Assembly (NCBI GenBank): GCA_044239865.1
Contig: JBIIAO010000002.1
Span: 310,001 to 374,000 of the forward strand
DNA: 64,000 nucleotides
Reading direction: 5' to 3'
Source of the DNA: CAIZGX01 sp044239865
Lineage (GTDB): Bacteria > Bacteroidota > Bacteroidia > Flavobacteriales_D > Sanyastnellaceae
This document shows, in pieces, positions 8,070 through 17,126 of this stretch (position 1 is its first letter; each line of letters opens with the position of its first letter). Below the pieces are notes generated by a model. That model was not told where the DNA came from. It did not search any database and worked only from the letters and a program-made list of their open reading frames with translations. The position numbers and the translations under genes were made by a program.

Positions 8070-11000
8070 CGTGCTAAAAGTGTTAAATCTCCAGTCATGA
8101 TTTTACTAGTTCCATTGGAAAACGTAACCGATGCTTTCCATGCATAGACATCTTCCTTACTCAATACCCCTCGGTAATAACCGTCCCATCCGCGTTGAAT
8201 GTCGTTCGTTTCAAAAATTTGCTCTCCCCATTTGTTGAAGATTTGAAGTTCGTAGAGAACCACACCTCTATGAAGCGGACAAAAAATATCATTCGTGTAT
8301 CCGTATGGATCGTAGTAACCATCGCCGGGTCCGTTTGAATTCGGAGTGAAGGCATTCGGATATTCCAAATACCCATCGCCGTATGCAAAGACAACGTCTA
8401 CAAGTGTCAATGTATCCGGACAATTGAATTCGTTGTTCGCTATTAATTGAATACTGAATACACCTTCGGTGTCGTAAAAGTGTTTCGGGCTAATTTCATT
8501 ACTTACAAACCCGTCACCGAATGACCATTCGAAAATTGAAGCGTTGTCACTTGCGTTCTGACATAAAACGGGTTGATCTGGAATAACTACCTGATGCGGA
8601 TTCACGGTGAAAGAAGCCACTGCATTCGCATGCACGACAAATAGATTCGTGAGTTCTAGCGTGTCATTCGTTCCATCGAAACCGTGAACCACCAAGGTTG
8701 CACCGAAAACACCAGCTTGGTAAAACGTGTAAACAGGATTGTCAGAAGTGGTGTAACCGCCATCACTGAAGAACCATTCGTAGCTGTCGGCGTATTGTGA
8801 AAGGTTATTCAAGTTAACGGTTAATGGAACACAACCTTCACCATTTCCTTCAAACAAAGCAACAGGAGCCGGTGGTATAATGGTAATGCTCTGCGCGGTG
8901 GTATCGGTGCACAAGCCTTCATTCACAATCAATTCAATGTTGTACGTTCCCCAATTTGGAAATACATGATCTCCCGGATTTGGAACATAATACTCTGAGC
9001 CGTCTTCCAACGTCCAATGATAACCGAGGTTCCAACCTATCGCATTCTCCTGCAAGTTCACCACGTTATTCGGCCATGTTTGAACCAAGGGCGTTGCTGT
9101 AAATGCAGCGGTTGGAAAAGGTTGCACAACAACCCACAAATCCGTTGTCACTTCACAACCATAAATATTCGTCGCTGTTAAACTAACCACAAAAGTGGTG
9201 TCAACTGGATACGGATTGTAAAACGTTCCTTGCTCATTAAAGCTAGTACTTGTGTCTCCGTTTCCTAAATTCCAGAAATATGAAGTTGCACCGGTGCTCT
9301 GATTATCGAAGACAACTTCAACAGGATTGCATCCTGAAACAATCACATCGGCATCGGCAACCACTTGTGGAAGAACAGTAACTTGATCTGCCCAAACGTC
9401 TGTGCATCCGTTCGGTGCTTCAACTGTAAGCGTAATCTGATAAGTTTGAGACTGGTCCGACAAATTGAAATACGTATGCGTATGCTGCGCTGCAGAAGTC
9501 GTTGAATTCAAGGCATCGCCATACTCCCATGAATATGCATTTGCTCCTTGCGATGCGTTCGTTAAATCTACATTCAACGGATAGCATCCATAAACAGTAT
9601 CTATAGCAGCAATCGCGTTCGGAGAATACAAGACAGTGAGCGGAAGCGCAACAGTGTCGGTGCATCCGAAAATACTGGAAGAAACCAAGGATACCGTATA
9701 ATTCAAATCTTGCAATCCGTTGTTGGAATACAGGTGATACGGGTTGAACGCGTTCGAATAAAATCCGTCACCGAACGTCCATTCGGCTGAAGTACCAACA
9801 GTAGATGTATTGTTGAATTGCGCCTGAACACTCGCACAAGCAGCGCCTGTCCAAGAAAAGCTCGCTGTAACAGAAGGATAAACGGTAATCTGAACGGTAT
9901 CGATGTTTGAACAAGTGCTCACTTGATTCGCTTGCAGCACTGCTGAATAAGTTACGGGTTGGGCAGTATTGTTGACATACAAGAAATCATGTGCAGCCGA
10001 AGCAGTCGTGCTTGTCTGTCCGTTTCCATAATTCCAATTGTAACTCAATGCTAACTGTGAGTTATTCTCAAAAGTTACATTCAAAGGAGAACAACCTGAA
10101 TATTGTTGGGTTGAAATGTTAGACACCGCCTGAGGATTAACTGTTACATTGAATGATATACTATCTGCACATCCGAAACTATTTTCAGAATAGCAAGTAA
10201 CTGTGTATTGAACAGGATTAAGCGTATTGTTCACATAAACATGCGTTGGCGAAATGTTGATGGAAGTTGTTCCATCTCCGAAGTTCCAGATATAAGAGGA
10301 ACCTCCAGGCATGTAAGGCGTTTGGAGCGTGAAGGGCGAACAACCCACGACAACCGGCATTGACCATTGCAGATCGAGTGATGGACTCACTTGCACTGCA
10401 ACACTTGCGCTATCAGAACATCCTTGAGCAGACGTCACGGTTAACTCTGTTTCAAACGTATTCAGCACACCATTAATGTTGTTGAACACATTCGAAGCAT
10501 TGACAGTATTCATAGTATTTCCGTCGCCAAAATTCCATTCAAACTGATTTCCATTTAAGGATGTGTTTTGAAAATTAACCAGTAGTGGACTGCATCCGGA
10601 AATTTCTGAATAAGTAAACGCTGCATTCACTTCCGGATAAACTTGAACGAAATAAGTTTCAGCATCTGTGCAACCGTAGATGGAAGTTCCTACCAAATGA
10701 ACCGTGTAATTCGCTGTAGTTCCTGAAAGATTTTGATACGTGTAAGAAGGTGTTGCGGCGGTTGAAACGTCGCCGTTCCCAAAACTCCAAGCGTAATTTG
10801 AAACACCCGGAAATAACGGCGCTTCAAACGTGAAAGGCGAACATCCTGAAACCGTTGGATTGAATAATGGGAAAACTAACGGCGGATAAATAAGCACATC
10901 GTTGCTAACGGTATCTGCACAGCCGCCAATGGAAGATGCAATCAAACTTACATTCCATGTATTCGGAACCCCAGTGGCGTTGGTATACAAATGCGATCCA

Positions 11001-13585
11001 TTCAACCCCGTTGAACTACTACCATCGCCATAATTCCAAACATACGTTGTCGCATTTGTAGAAGTATTCGCAAACCCAATCGTTATTGGCGCACACCCGT
11101 CATCATCGGTTTGCGAAAAAGAAGCTTGCGGTTGCGGATAAATCGTTACCGGAAACGAGGTGCTGTCGAAGCAACCGAATGCCGATTCACCGATCAGAGA
11201 TACCGTAAAATTCTGAGTCGCATTCGTCAGGTTATTGTACGTATGCACTGGTGAAATAAGTGATGAAGTAAATCCATCACCGAAGTTCCATGAAAACCCC
11301 TGAATACCTCCAATGGCAGGCATTTGAGCACTAAACGGAGAACATCCTTCCAACGAGGTAAATGGAAGTTGAATATCCAAAATTGGATATATCGGAAGCC
11401 CCAATGACGCAGTATCCAAACATCCTCCACTCGAATAAGCCACCAACGTCACATCGTACCACCACAAGAATCCACTGTTGTTGTTGTAGGCATGATTCGG
11501 ATCTTCCACAATCGATGTTGTTCCGTCTCCAAAATTCCATGAATAAGAAGAGGCGCCCAACGACAAATTATTAAATTCCACAGGCGCCGTTGAACAACCC
11601 AATTCATTGTTCGCGATTTCGAAATTCGCAACAGCACCACCCAAGACGGTGACTACACTACTGAATGTATTCGTGCATCCAAATTCATTAATCGCTGTGA
11701 GCACAACGTTGTACGGCAAATTGAAAATGGTGTTATTTCCAAAAACATGCGTCTCATTTGTACTGGTTGAAAGTGGACCGTCGTTGAAGTTCCAAGAATA
11801 AGATGTCGCTCCTTGAGAAGTGTTGGTGAATGCGACTTCCAAAGGCTGACATCCCGAAACAATATCTTGTGTAAACGAAGCGATTGGATTCGGATGAACT
11901 GTAATATTCCCTTGTGAACTCGCAGAACAATAAGGCGTACTAATGTTTAACGTAATTGGAAAAGTTCCTTCAGCCGTGTACACATGTGTTGGAGTTAATT
12001 GGCTCGATGTTCCACCATCGCCAAAGGTCCATTGGGCGGTCGTTATCGGATTTCCCGGAGAAGTAACCGATGTGTTTGTGAAGATGGCATTTGCGCCAAC
12101 GCAAGGACTTGTAACCGTAAATGAGGGAACTGGTGTGGCGTATACGTGCAAGACTTCAGTATCTGTCTTCGTGCATCCGTTTGCGCTGGTCACCAAAACA
12201 GAAATATTGTAATTGCCTGGAGTTGTGATAGTCAATGTATCAGGCGTCTGACCCGTGTACGTTCCAAATGAGCCTAAATTCCAATTGAAAAAAATTCCTG
12301 AATTAGACACAACATTCAGCGCAGTTGTAAGTGAATCGCAAGCTTGCGCGGGTGAGGCTGTAATGCTAGCTGTAGGACTTGGTAGAACTGTCACCAAAAC
12401 GGAAGCTGTATCCGCGCATGCACTGCCCAAACCGGCGAAGTAGACTCTATTTCTAACAATAAAAGTACCGGCAGTATTAAAAGTAAAATTCACATTTCCA
12501 CTTCCTAAATTCTGCCAGTTGTTGTTGTTTCCGAAGTTCCATTGGTAAGACTGATTGTTTCCTGAAGAACCTTGGTAGAATGTTACTTGTCCGCCCGAAC
12601 AAATCGTATCCGTTGATGCAGAAATACTCGCAACGGGTGGAGGCACAATGTGCACCGTAATGGATTGTTGCGCCACTCCACAGAAGCTACTATCTGAAAT
12701 CGTAACAGTATAATCTCCTACACCGGGAAAAGCAATCGTCTGCGGAAGGCTTGGTGGCCAAGGCATCCAGGCCGTTATCGAATCCACTCCTTGTCCCCAG
12801 TAGTCGCCAAAATTCCAACGCTCTTGACGTTGAAAGGTATTTCCTTGATTCAAACAATTTCTAATCGATGTATTACTGAACGTAAATGCCGTATCAGGAT
12901 AACACTTCGTAATTGCAGAAGCCCCGATCTGGGCTTGGTCAAGGGTCCACACATTCACAGGATTGAACGTGGCAACGGAGGGATTTCCTTGAAGAATATT
13001 ACAATAGTTGGAAGCCGTTAACGAGACTGTTGTTTCACAATTAATAGCACTTGAACTGTTGTACAAATGACTTACCACTTGGTTAAAGTTGGAAGCTCCA
13101 AACTGAATAAGCGGAGAACCATCGCCAAAATTCCAAGTGAACTGTGTGGTTTCAGAAACGTTTGTTGAAGAGTTTACAAATTCAACTGAAGCCGGCGCGC
13201 ACACCTGTGTGGTAGCATTTCCAGGAATTTGAATAGAGGCATTCGTAGGCTGTTCCATAACAACAACTCCAGTAATCGAACAACCAGTTCCTCCTTCACT
13301 AACACTCACAACGAACGTATCTACCGCAGCTAGATAAGTGTGCTGAAGAACGGTTGGACTTGTCCATGTCACGCCTGTTGTTACAGGCGAACCATCTCCC
13401 CAATCTATGGTGTAATTGTCCCAAGTTCCCGATGGTTGTAAGTTGAGAGAAAAATTTCCACCTGAACAACCAAACCAATAAGGCGTTGTTACAACGTTAC
13501 CCTCATAATCGTAAACACTCGGACACTGCGCGCTAACATTGTATAGCGCGGCAAGAAATAACATAACGAGTAACGCTCTTCTCAT
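8066..13585 (-). CDS. Giant PKD-repeat surface protein with gliding-associated C-terminal domain
   Basis: An 1839-residue exported protein. It has a signal peptide (RRALLVMLFLAALYNVSA), then about 20 PKD-like repeats of roughly 84 residues, most with a WNFGDG or close variant. From about repeat 7 on, nearly every repeat has two Cys, one in the GCSP motif and one in a later (F/G)GC motif, suggesting one disulfide per repeat. Between about residues 730 and 1235 two repeat types alternate. The last about 95 residues (YLEYPNAFTPNSNG, IFNKWGEQIFET, GWDGYYRG, DVYAWKA) are the gliding motility-associated (type B) sorting domain recognised by type IX secretion. It is translationally coupled to the PorP/SprF gene. 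By analogy to SprB-like proteins it is likely a cell-surface adhesin or gliding protein; the ligand is unknown. Confidence 0.93.
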   Translation of the reverse strand: MRRALLVMLFLAALYNVSAQCPSVYDYEGNVVTTPYWFGCSGGNFSLNLQPSGTWDNYTIDWGDGSPVTTGVTWTSPTVLQHTYLAAVDTFVVSVSEGGTGCSITGVVVMEQPTNASIQIPGNATTQVCAPASVEFVNSSTNVSETTQFTWNFGDGSPLIQFGASNFNQVVSHLYNSSSAINCETTVSLTASNYCNILQGNPSVATFNPVNVWTLDQAQIGASAITKCYPDTAFTFSNTSIRNCLNQGNTFQRQERWNFGDYWGQGVDSITAWMPWPPSLPQTIAFPGVGDYTVTISDSSFCGVAQQSITVHIVPPPVASISASTDTICSGGQVTFYQGSSGNNQSYQWNFGNNNNWQNLGSGNVNFTFNTAGTFIVRNRVYFAGLGSACADTASVLVTVLPSPTASITASPAQACDSLTTALNVVSNSGIFFNWNLGSFGTYTGQTPDTLTITTPGNYNISVLVTSANGCTKTDTEVLHVYATPVPSFTVTSPCVGANAIFTNTSVTSPGNPITTAQWTFGDGGTSSQLTPTHVYTAEGTFPITLNISTPYCSASSQGNITVHPNPIASFTQDIVSGCQPLEVAFTNTSQGATSYSWNFNDGPLSTSTNETHVFGNNTIFNLPYNVVLTAINEFGCTNTFSSVVTVLGGAVANFEIANNELGCSTAPVEFNNLSLGASSYSWNFGDGTTSIVEDPNHAYNNNSGFLWWYDVTLVAYSSGGCLDTASLGLPIYPILDIQLPFTSLEGCSPFSAQMPAIGGIQGFSWNFGDGFTSSLISPVHTYNNLTNATQNFTVSLIGESAFGCFDSTSFPVTIYPQPQASFSQTDDDGCAPITIGFANTSTNATTYVWNYGDGSSSTGLNGSHLYTNATGVPNTWNVSLIASSIGGCADTVSNDVLIYPPLVFPLFNPTVSGCSPFTFEAPLFPGVSNYAWSFGNGDVSTAATPSYTYQNLSGTTANYTVHLVGTSIYGCTDAETYFVQVYPEVNAAFTYSEISGCSPLLVNFQNTSLNGNQFEWNFGDGNTMNTVNASNVFNNINGVLNTFETELTVTSAQGCSDSASVAVQVSPSLDLQWSMPVVVGCSPFTLQTPYMPGGSSYIWNFGDGTTSINISPTHVYVNNTLNPVQYTVTCYSENSFGCADSISFNVTVNPQAVSNISTQQYSGCSPLNVTFENNSQLALSYNWNYGNGQTSTTASAAHDFLYVNNTAQPVTYSAVLQANQVSTCSNIDTVQITVYPSVTASFSWTGAACASVQAQFNNTSTVGTSAEWTFGDGFYSNAFNPYHLYSNNGLQDLNYTVSLVSSSIFGCTDTVALPLTVLYSPNAIAAIDTVYGCYPLNVDLTNASQGANAYSWEYGDALNSTTSAAQHTHTYFNLSDQSQTYQITLTVEAPNGCTDVWADQVTVLPQVVADADVIVSGCNPVEVVFDNQSTGATSYFWNLGNGDTSTSFNEQGTFYNPYPVDTTFVVSLTATNIYGCEVTTDLWVVVQPFPTAAFTATPLVQTWPNNVVNLQENAIGWNLGYHWTLEDGSEYYVPNPGDHVFPNWGTYNIELIVNEGLCTDTTAQSITIIPPAPVALFEGNGEGCVPLTVNLNNLSQYADSYEWFFSDGGYTTSDNPVYTFYQAGVFGATLVVHGFDGTNDTLELTNLFVVHANAVASFTVNPHQVVIPDQPVLCQNASDNASIFEWSFGDGFVSNEISPKHFYDTEGVFSIQLIANNEFNCPDTLTLVDVVFAYGDGYLEYPNAFTPNSNGPGDGYYDPYGYTNDIFCPLHRGVVLYELQIFNKWGEQIFETNDIQRGWDGYYRGVLSKEDVYAWKASVTFSNGTSKIMTGDLTLLAR

Positions 13586-13678
13586 GAGTGTATCCTACGA
13601 AAGGAATTAAAAAAGGTTCACATAAAGAGAGAAGTTTTTTCAAAAGGAAATAGACAATCCTCGCGAAGTTTTCGACAA

Positions 13679-14167
13679 TTAACCTTCGGTAAGTTTCAGA
13701 CTTTGTGCCATCTCCGCTACTGCAGGACAAATAAGGGTGTTCCGAAAAGTAAGAGACATGATTTGGGTCATGTTTTTACGATCGGTATGCGGGTATTCAC
13801 GGCAAGCCTTCGGCCTAACTTCATAGATATTGCAACTGTTGTCTTCCAAATTCAAAAACGAACACGGACTTGAATTCAGCACCCAATCGCGCATCTCATC
13901 CATATGCAAATACTTGTCTGTAAACTCTGCAACGCGCATTCCCACGTGCTTTGCAATGCGTTCAATATCTACATCGCGAAAAATTGGACTCGTGGTTCTG
14001 CAACAATTCCCGCAGGTTAAACAGTCGGTCTTTGCAAAAACCTTCTTGTGCAGCGCATGAAAAACATCATCTATTTTTTTCTTCTTGGCTAAACGATTAA
14101 AGAGTTTCTTATTCTCTTTCACATTCCTTTGCGCTTCCTCTAAAAATCGTATTTGCTTGTCATTCAT
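13679..14167 (-). CDS. YkgJ-type cysteine-cluster protein
   Basis: A 162-residue cytoplasmic protein of the YkgJ/CxxCxxCC family (putative zinc or iron chelating). Cys motifs are CLTCGNCC around residue 51 and CSFLNLEDNSCNIYEVRPKAC followed by REYP around residues 100-123, the order expected for the family. No signal peptide is seen; the N-terminus is a charged helix rich in Lys. Family members are thought to bind metal or an iron-sulfur cluster, but no reaction is established. It overlaps the upstream di-heme peroxidase gene by 8 bases and is the last gene of the MbnP operon, so it may serve metal handling or a protein modification there; this is inference. Confidence 0.88.
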   Translation of the reverse strand: MNDKQIRFLEEAQRNVKENKKLFNRLAKKKKIDDVFHALHKKVFAKTDCLTCGNCCRTTSPIFRDVDIERIAKHVGMRVAEFTDKYLHMDEMRDWVLNSSPCSFLNLEDNSCNIYEVRPKACREYPHTDRKNMTQIMSLTFRNTLICPAVAEMAQSLKLTEG

Positions 14168-15248
14168 GTGGATCAGAAAATGCAGGGTTTTGTAAAAAAG
14201 AAGTGTCGGTTAAACATTTCAAAAACGAAATCAAATCCGACTTCGACTGTGCGCTCAATTGCAATCCGCCTACTGTAAATTTCATAAACGGATCTATAGT
14301 TGCACTCGGAGTTCCTCCGCTATTGTAGTGATCTATCACTTGCTCCAATGTTGTGAATCGTCCGTCGTGCATATATGGTCCAGACAATTCAACATTGCGC
14401 AAGGTAGGTGTTTTGAATTTCCCATTATCGTAAACACTTCCAGTGATTCCGCCTCTTCCCAAATCGCTGAAGGTTGCGTCTAGCCCGTTGTTGTGAAACA
14501 AATAATCGCTCATTTGCATGCTTCCGAAACCGTGACAATGGAAACAATCCGCACCAAAACTTCCACCAGGAACTTGATCCGGACTTCCTCCTTCCGACAA
14601 AAACAAATTGAATCCATGAAACTCTTCAGGGGTAAACTGGTATTGCCCAATTCGCTGCTTATCGAACTTCGAATTCGAAGAAATCATGGTTCTTAAAAAT
14701 GAAGCAATGGCCTTAACAATTTTTTCTTTCGTTACTTCCGTGGAACCATAGGCTTTGTAAAACAACGCGTCATACATAGCGTCGGCGTCTATTTGCTCAA
14801 CGGCATGATTCCAATCCTCATTCATTTCAATGGGGTTCTCAACCGGACCAACAATTTGCTCTTCCAACGAAGGTGCCCTTCCATCCCAAAAAAATGTCGT
14901 TGACCAACCCATATTTACGAGTGGCATGGCTTGACGAGTGCCTACTTCACCATTGATCCCAATTGAATATTGACGTGGGTCTGAAAATCCATGTTCGGGC
15001 AAATGGCAAGTTCCGCAAGACATCGCGTCATCGCCACTCAGTTTTTTTTCCCAAAATAAATAACGCCCTAAATTCACTCCTTCCACCGTTAACGGATTAT
15101 CACTGGGAATATCCATTGGAGGAAAAAACGGAGGAATAACGAGATTGTATGGAGTGGCCATGGGACCTTCGGGCGCCTCGTGCTTGCAGGTCCACAACAG
15201 ACTTGCTAATGCAATGAGAAATAAGAAAGTGAAACGCCGTGCGGTCAT
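14160..15248 (-). CDS. Di-heme cytochrome c peroxidase / MauG-MbnH-type protein (second copy)
   Basis: A 362-residue exported di-heme protein of the bacterial CCP/MauG superfamily. The N-terminal hydrophobic segment ends LLWTCKHEAPE, a plausible though imperfect lipobox. Two c-type heme motifs are seen: CGTCH near residue 78 (preceded by SGDDAMS) and CFHCH near residue 238. FKTPTLRNVELSGPYMHDGRF near residue 285 is the conserved region before the second distal side, here shared almost word for word with the neighbouring paralogue. These enzymes use peroxide to oxidise a partner protein or cytochrome; the MbnH subgroup oxidises a Trp of MbnP. Lying next to an MbnP-like gene favours the second role. 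It overlaps the YkgJ gene by 8 bases. Confidence 0.92.
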   Translation of the reverse strand: MTARRFTFLFLIALASLLWTCKHEAPEGPMATPYNLVIPPFFPPMDIPSDNPLTVEGVNLGRYLFWEKKLSGDDAMSCGTCHLPEHGFSDPRQYSIGINGEVGTRQAMPLVNMGWSTTFFWDGRAPSLEEQIVGPVENPIEMNEDWNHAVEQIDADAMYDALFYKAYGSTEVTKEKIVKAIASFLRTMISSNSKFDKQRIGQYQFTPEEFHGFNLFLSEGGSPDQVPGGSFGADCFHCHGFGSMQMSDYLFHNNGLDATFSDLGRGGITGSVYDNGKFKTPTLRNVELSGPYMHDGRFTTLEQVIDHYNSGGTPSATIDPFMKFTVGGLQLSAQSKSDLISFLKCLTDTSFLQNPAFSDPHE

Positions 15249-15293
15249 ACTTCAAAAATACGCGAGAAAGAACAAACAAATTTATTTCATTCG

Positions 15294-16301
15294 CTAATCT
15301 TCCTCAGCCGATAAAAGTTTTTCATTCTGAACGAAATTCCAGTCGGTCAACGTCTTCAAAAAAGCAACCAACGCCGCCTCTTCTTCCTTCAACAAATTTA
15401 GAGGCTTTACACGTGCATCTTTCGTTGAACGGGTTCCTCCTCCACTGTTGTAAAACGAAACCACTTCTTCCAACGAACTCATAGAACCATTGTGCATGTA
15501 AGGCGCTGTCAATTCTATGTTACGCAAAGTGGGAGTCTTGAATTTACCTCGGTCAGATGCCGAATAAGTTCTTCGCTCCAACCCGATGTCGGAATCTTCA
15601 AAGCCCAAACTATAAAACTGATAGTCGGTAAAAAACGGAAGCGCATGACAACTGCTGCATTGGGTTCGTTCAGAAAAAAACAATTCCATTCCTTGTTTTT
15701 CCAAAACCGAATAATCATTCGACTTTAGAAAATAATGTCGATCAAATTTTGAATCGCCACTGATTAAAGCGCGCTCAAAACAAGCCAGTGCGCGCGTAAT
15801 CACAAACGCATCTAATTCTCTGCCATACGCTGCCCTGCTCAATGCTGAATAATTCTCTCTCGACTTCAATCGATCAATGACCTCTTCCATGCTCAACGAC
15901 AATTCATGCTTTTCATGAATAGGTCCTAAGGCCTGCAATTCCAAAGTAGGCACTCCGCCTTCGCTCATGAAATAGGGAGACCACGCCAAGTTCGCGAGGG
16001 TAGGCGCGTTGCGAGCGAATTCATTTTCATGGAAAGAAGAAACCGTTCTTCCGTCGGTAAATGCCGCAGGCAAGCGATGACAAGAAGCGCAAGACTGATC
16101 TTCGTTCTTCGACAACTTCACTTCATAAAATAATTTCTTTCCCATTTCGAATCGAAGAAGCGTCGGTTCATTTCCTTCCGGGAAATTTATAGGTGGAAAA
16201 TAATGCGGTTGTTTGAGTGAAATAGGCTTGTCCTGCAATCCTTCTTCGGCACAGCCTGAAAGGATTCCAGCTAACAAAAAAAAGAAAACCATGATTCTCA
16301 T
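15294..16301 (-). CDS. Di-heme cytochrome c peroxidase / MauG-MbnH-type lipoprotein (first copy)
   Basis: A 335-residue di-heme protein, paralogous to the next gene in the operon. The signal ends with a clear lipobox, LSGC, followed by AEEGL, whose acidic pair resembles the Bacteroidota surface-export signal. The heme motifs are CASCH near residue 71 and CSSCH near residue 217; FKTPTLRNIELTAPYMHNGS follows. Its start overlaps the stop of the MbnP-like gene by 4 bases (ATGA), so the two are translationally coupled. This makes it the better candidate for the MbnH-like partner that modifies MbnP. An ordinary peroxide-scavenging CCP is the alternative; a covalently modified Trp in the MbnP partner would separate the two. 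Confidence 0.92.
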   Translation of the reverse strand: MRIMVFFFLLAGILSGCAEEGLQDKPISLKQPHYFPPINFPEGNEPTLLRFEMGKKLFYEVKLSKNEDQSCASCHRLPAAFTDGRTVSSFHENEFARNAPTLANLAWSPYFMSEGGVPTLELQALGPIHEKHELSLSMEEVIDRLKSRENYSALSRAAYGRELDAFVITRALACFERALISGDSKFDRHYFLKSNDYSVLEKQGMELFFSERTQCSSCHALPFFTDYQFYSLGFEDSDIGLERRTYSASDRGKFKTPTLRNIELTAPYMHNGSMSSLEEVVSFYNSGGGTRSTKDARVKPLNLLKEEEAALVAFLKTLTDWNFVQNEKLLSAEED

Positions 16302-17056
16302 TGAAGATGAAACGCTGAAACAAAATTGTTAGTGATGCGCTCTGCCAATGGAAAATTCGAAGTGGTGTGCGTAAGGTTGTCAATAGACAAATCAATAAAA
16401 TCCACAGGTCTGTTGAAGACACTGTCAATAGCCACTTCAATGTTGAACGTACGCGAATCGCCTTCCGCCAAACTTACATTTCCAGTATTGAAATGCAAGA
16501 CGCGATACAGTGGATCGTCTCCTGTATGATAAGAGTACGAATCCATCAATGGCGCATTCGGCGCACCCGTTAACTCATACCTTCCTTCCACCTTGACAAA
16601 AATATATCCAGTATTCCAGTACCAAAACATACCGTTGGAACCTTGAACACTCAAGGGATTCGAATTAGCATATTGCGAAGGATCGACATTTTTATTCAGA
16701 TTAGCTGGCACTCCAACACCGAAAGAAAGCGAAGAAAATGTTTGTGGAGAAACATCTAGCGAAAGTGTTTTCGGTTCAAGAAGTGTAAACATAAAAGCTT
16801 GTTTCAACAAGGTGGAATCAGAGCCGTTGTGCGCGAAAATATTCGATAAATAAAATTGAACGTTTTCCACCCTGAGTTGCTGTCCGAAGGAATTGGTATA
16901 AACCGAATCAATGGAAAGCGGCTCACCGTTGTAGGTTGGAATAAATTTCAGATGCACTTTCGGCTTCGGAGTTTGTGGACTTTCTTCTCCACACGACCCG
17001 AGAAATAGAGCAAGTAAAACGACGAAGAAATAATTATTCACAATTTTCATTTTCAT
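16298..17056 (-). CDS. MbnP-like copper-associated lipoprotein
   Basis: A 252-residue lipoprotein (lipobox LFLGSC, then GEESP with an acidic pair). The start of the mature domain, VHLKFIPTYNGEPL, followed by QLRVENVQFYLSNI, matches the MbnP family. The family's aromatic signature is visible as GMFWYWNTGYIFVKVEG near residue 145; one Trp of this family is converted to kynurenine by the di-heme partner MbnH in methanotrophs and then helps to bind copper. Several His are available as ligands, for example in SYHTGDD, RVLHFNTG and the terminal AFHLQ. First gene of a four-gene operon with two di-heme proteins and a YkgJ-type protein. No methanobactin gene is seen. A role in outer-surface copper binding is inferred from the family. 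Confidence 0.85.
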   Translation of the reverse strand: MKMKIVNNYFFVVLLALFLGSCGEESPQTPKPKVHLKFIPTYNGEPLSIDSVYTNSFGQQLRVENVQFYLSNIFAHNGSDSTLLKQAFMFTLLEPKTLSLDVSPQTFSSLSFGVGVPANLNKNVDPSQYANSNPLSVQGSNGMFWYWNTGYIFVKVEGRYELTGAPNAPLMDSYSYHTGDDPLYRVLHFNTGNVSLAEGDSRTFNIEVAIDSVFNRPVDFIDLSIDNLTHTTSNFPLAERITNNFVSAFHLQ

Positions 17057-17082
17057 TGCTACATGGATTTACTTTCACTTCA

Positions 17083-17110
17083 CAAATTAAAGATAACATT
17101 CAATTTGCAA
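17083..17110 (-). promoter_or_regulatory. Possible promoter of the MbnP operon
   Basis: On the minus strand, TTG (17108-17110), a 17-base spacer and TTAATTTG (17083-17090). This is one base off the TAnnTTTG element and lies 27 bases before the MbnP-like start codon. Confidence 0.35.
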
Positions 17111-17126
17111 ATTTGACTTTCTATTG

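Noticed and set aside
13533..13730. Minus-strand frame of 65 residues before the giant gene
   Set aside because: It lies across the gap and the signal-peptide start of the PKD gene, in another frame, with no family resemblance.
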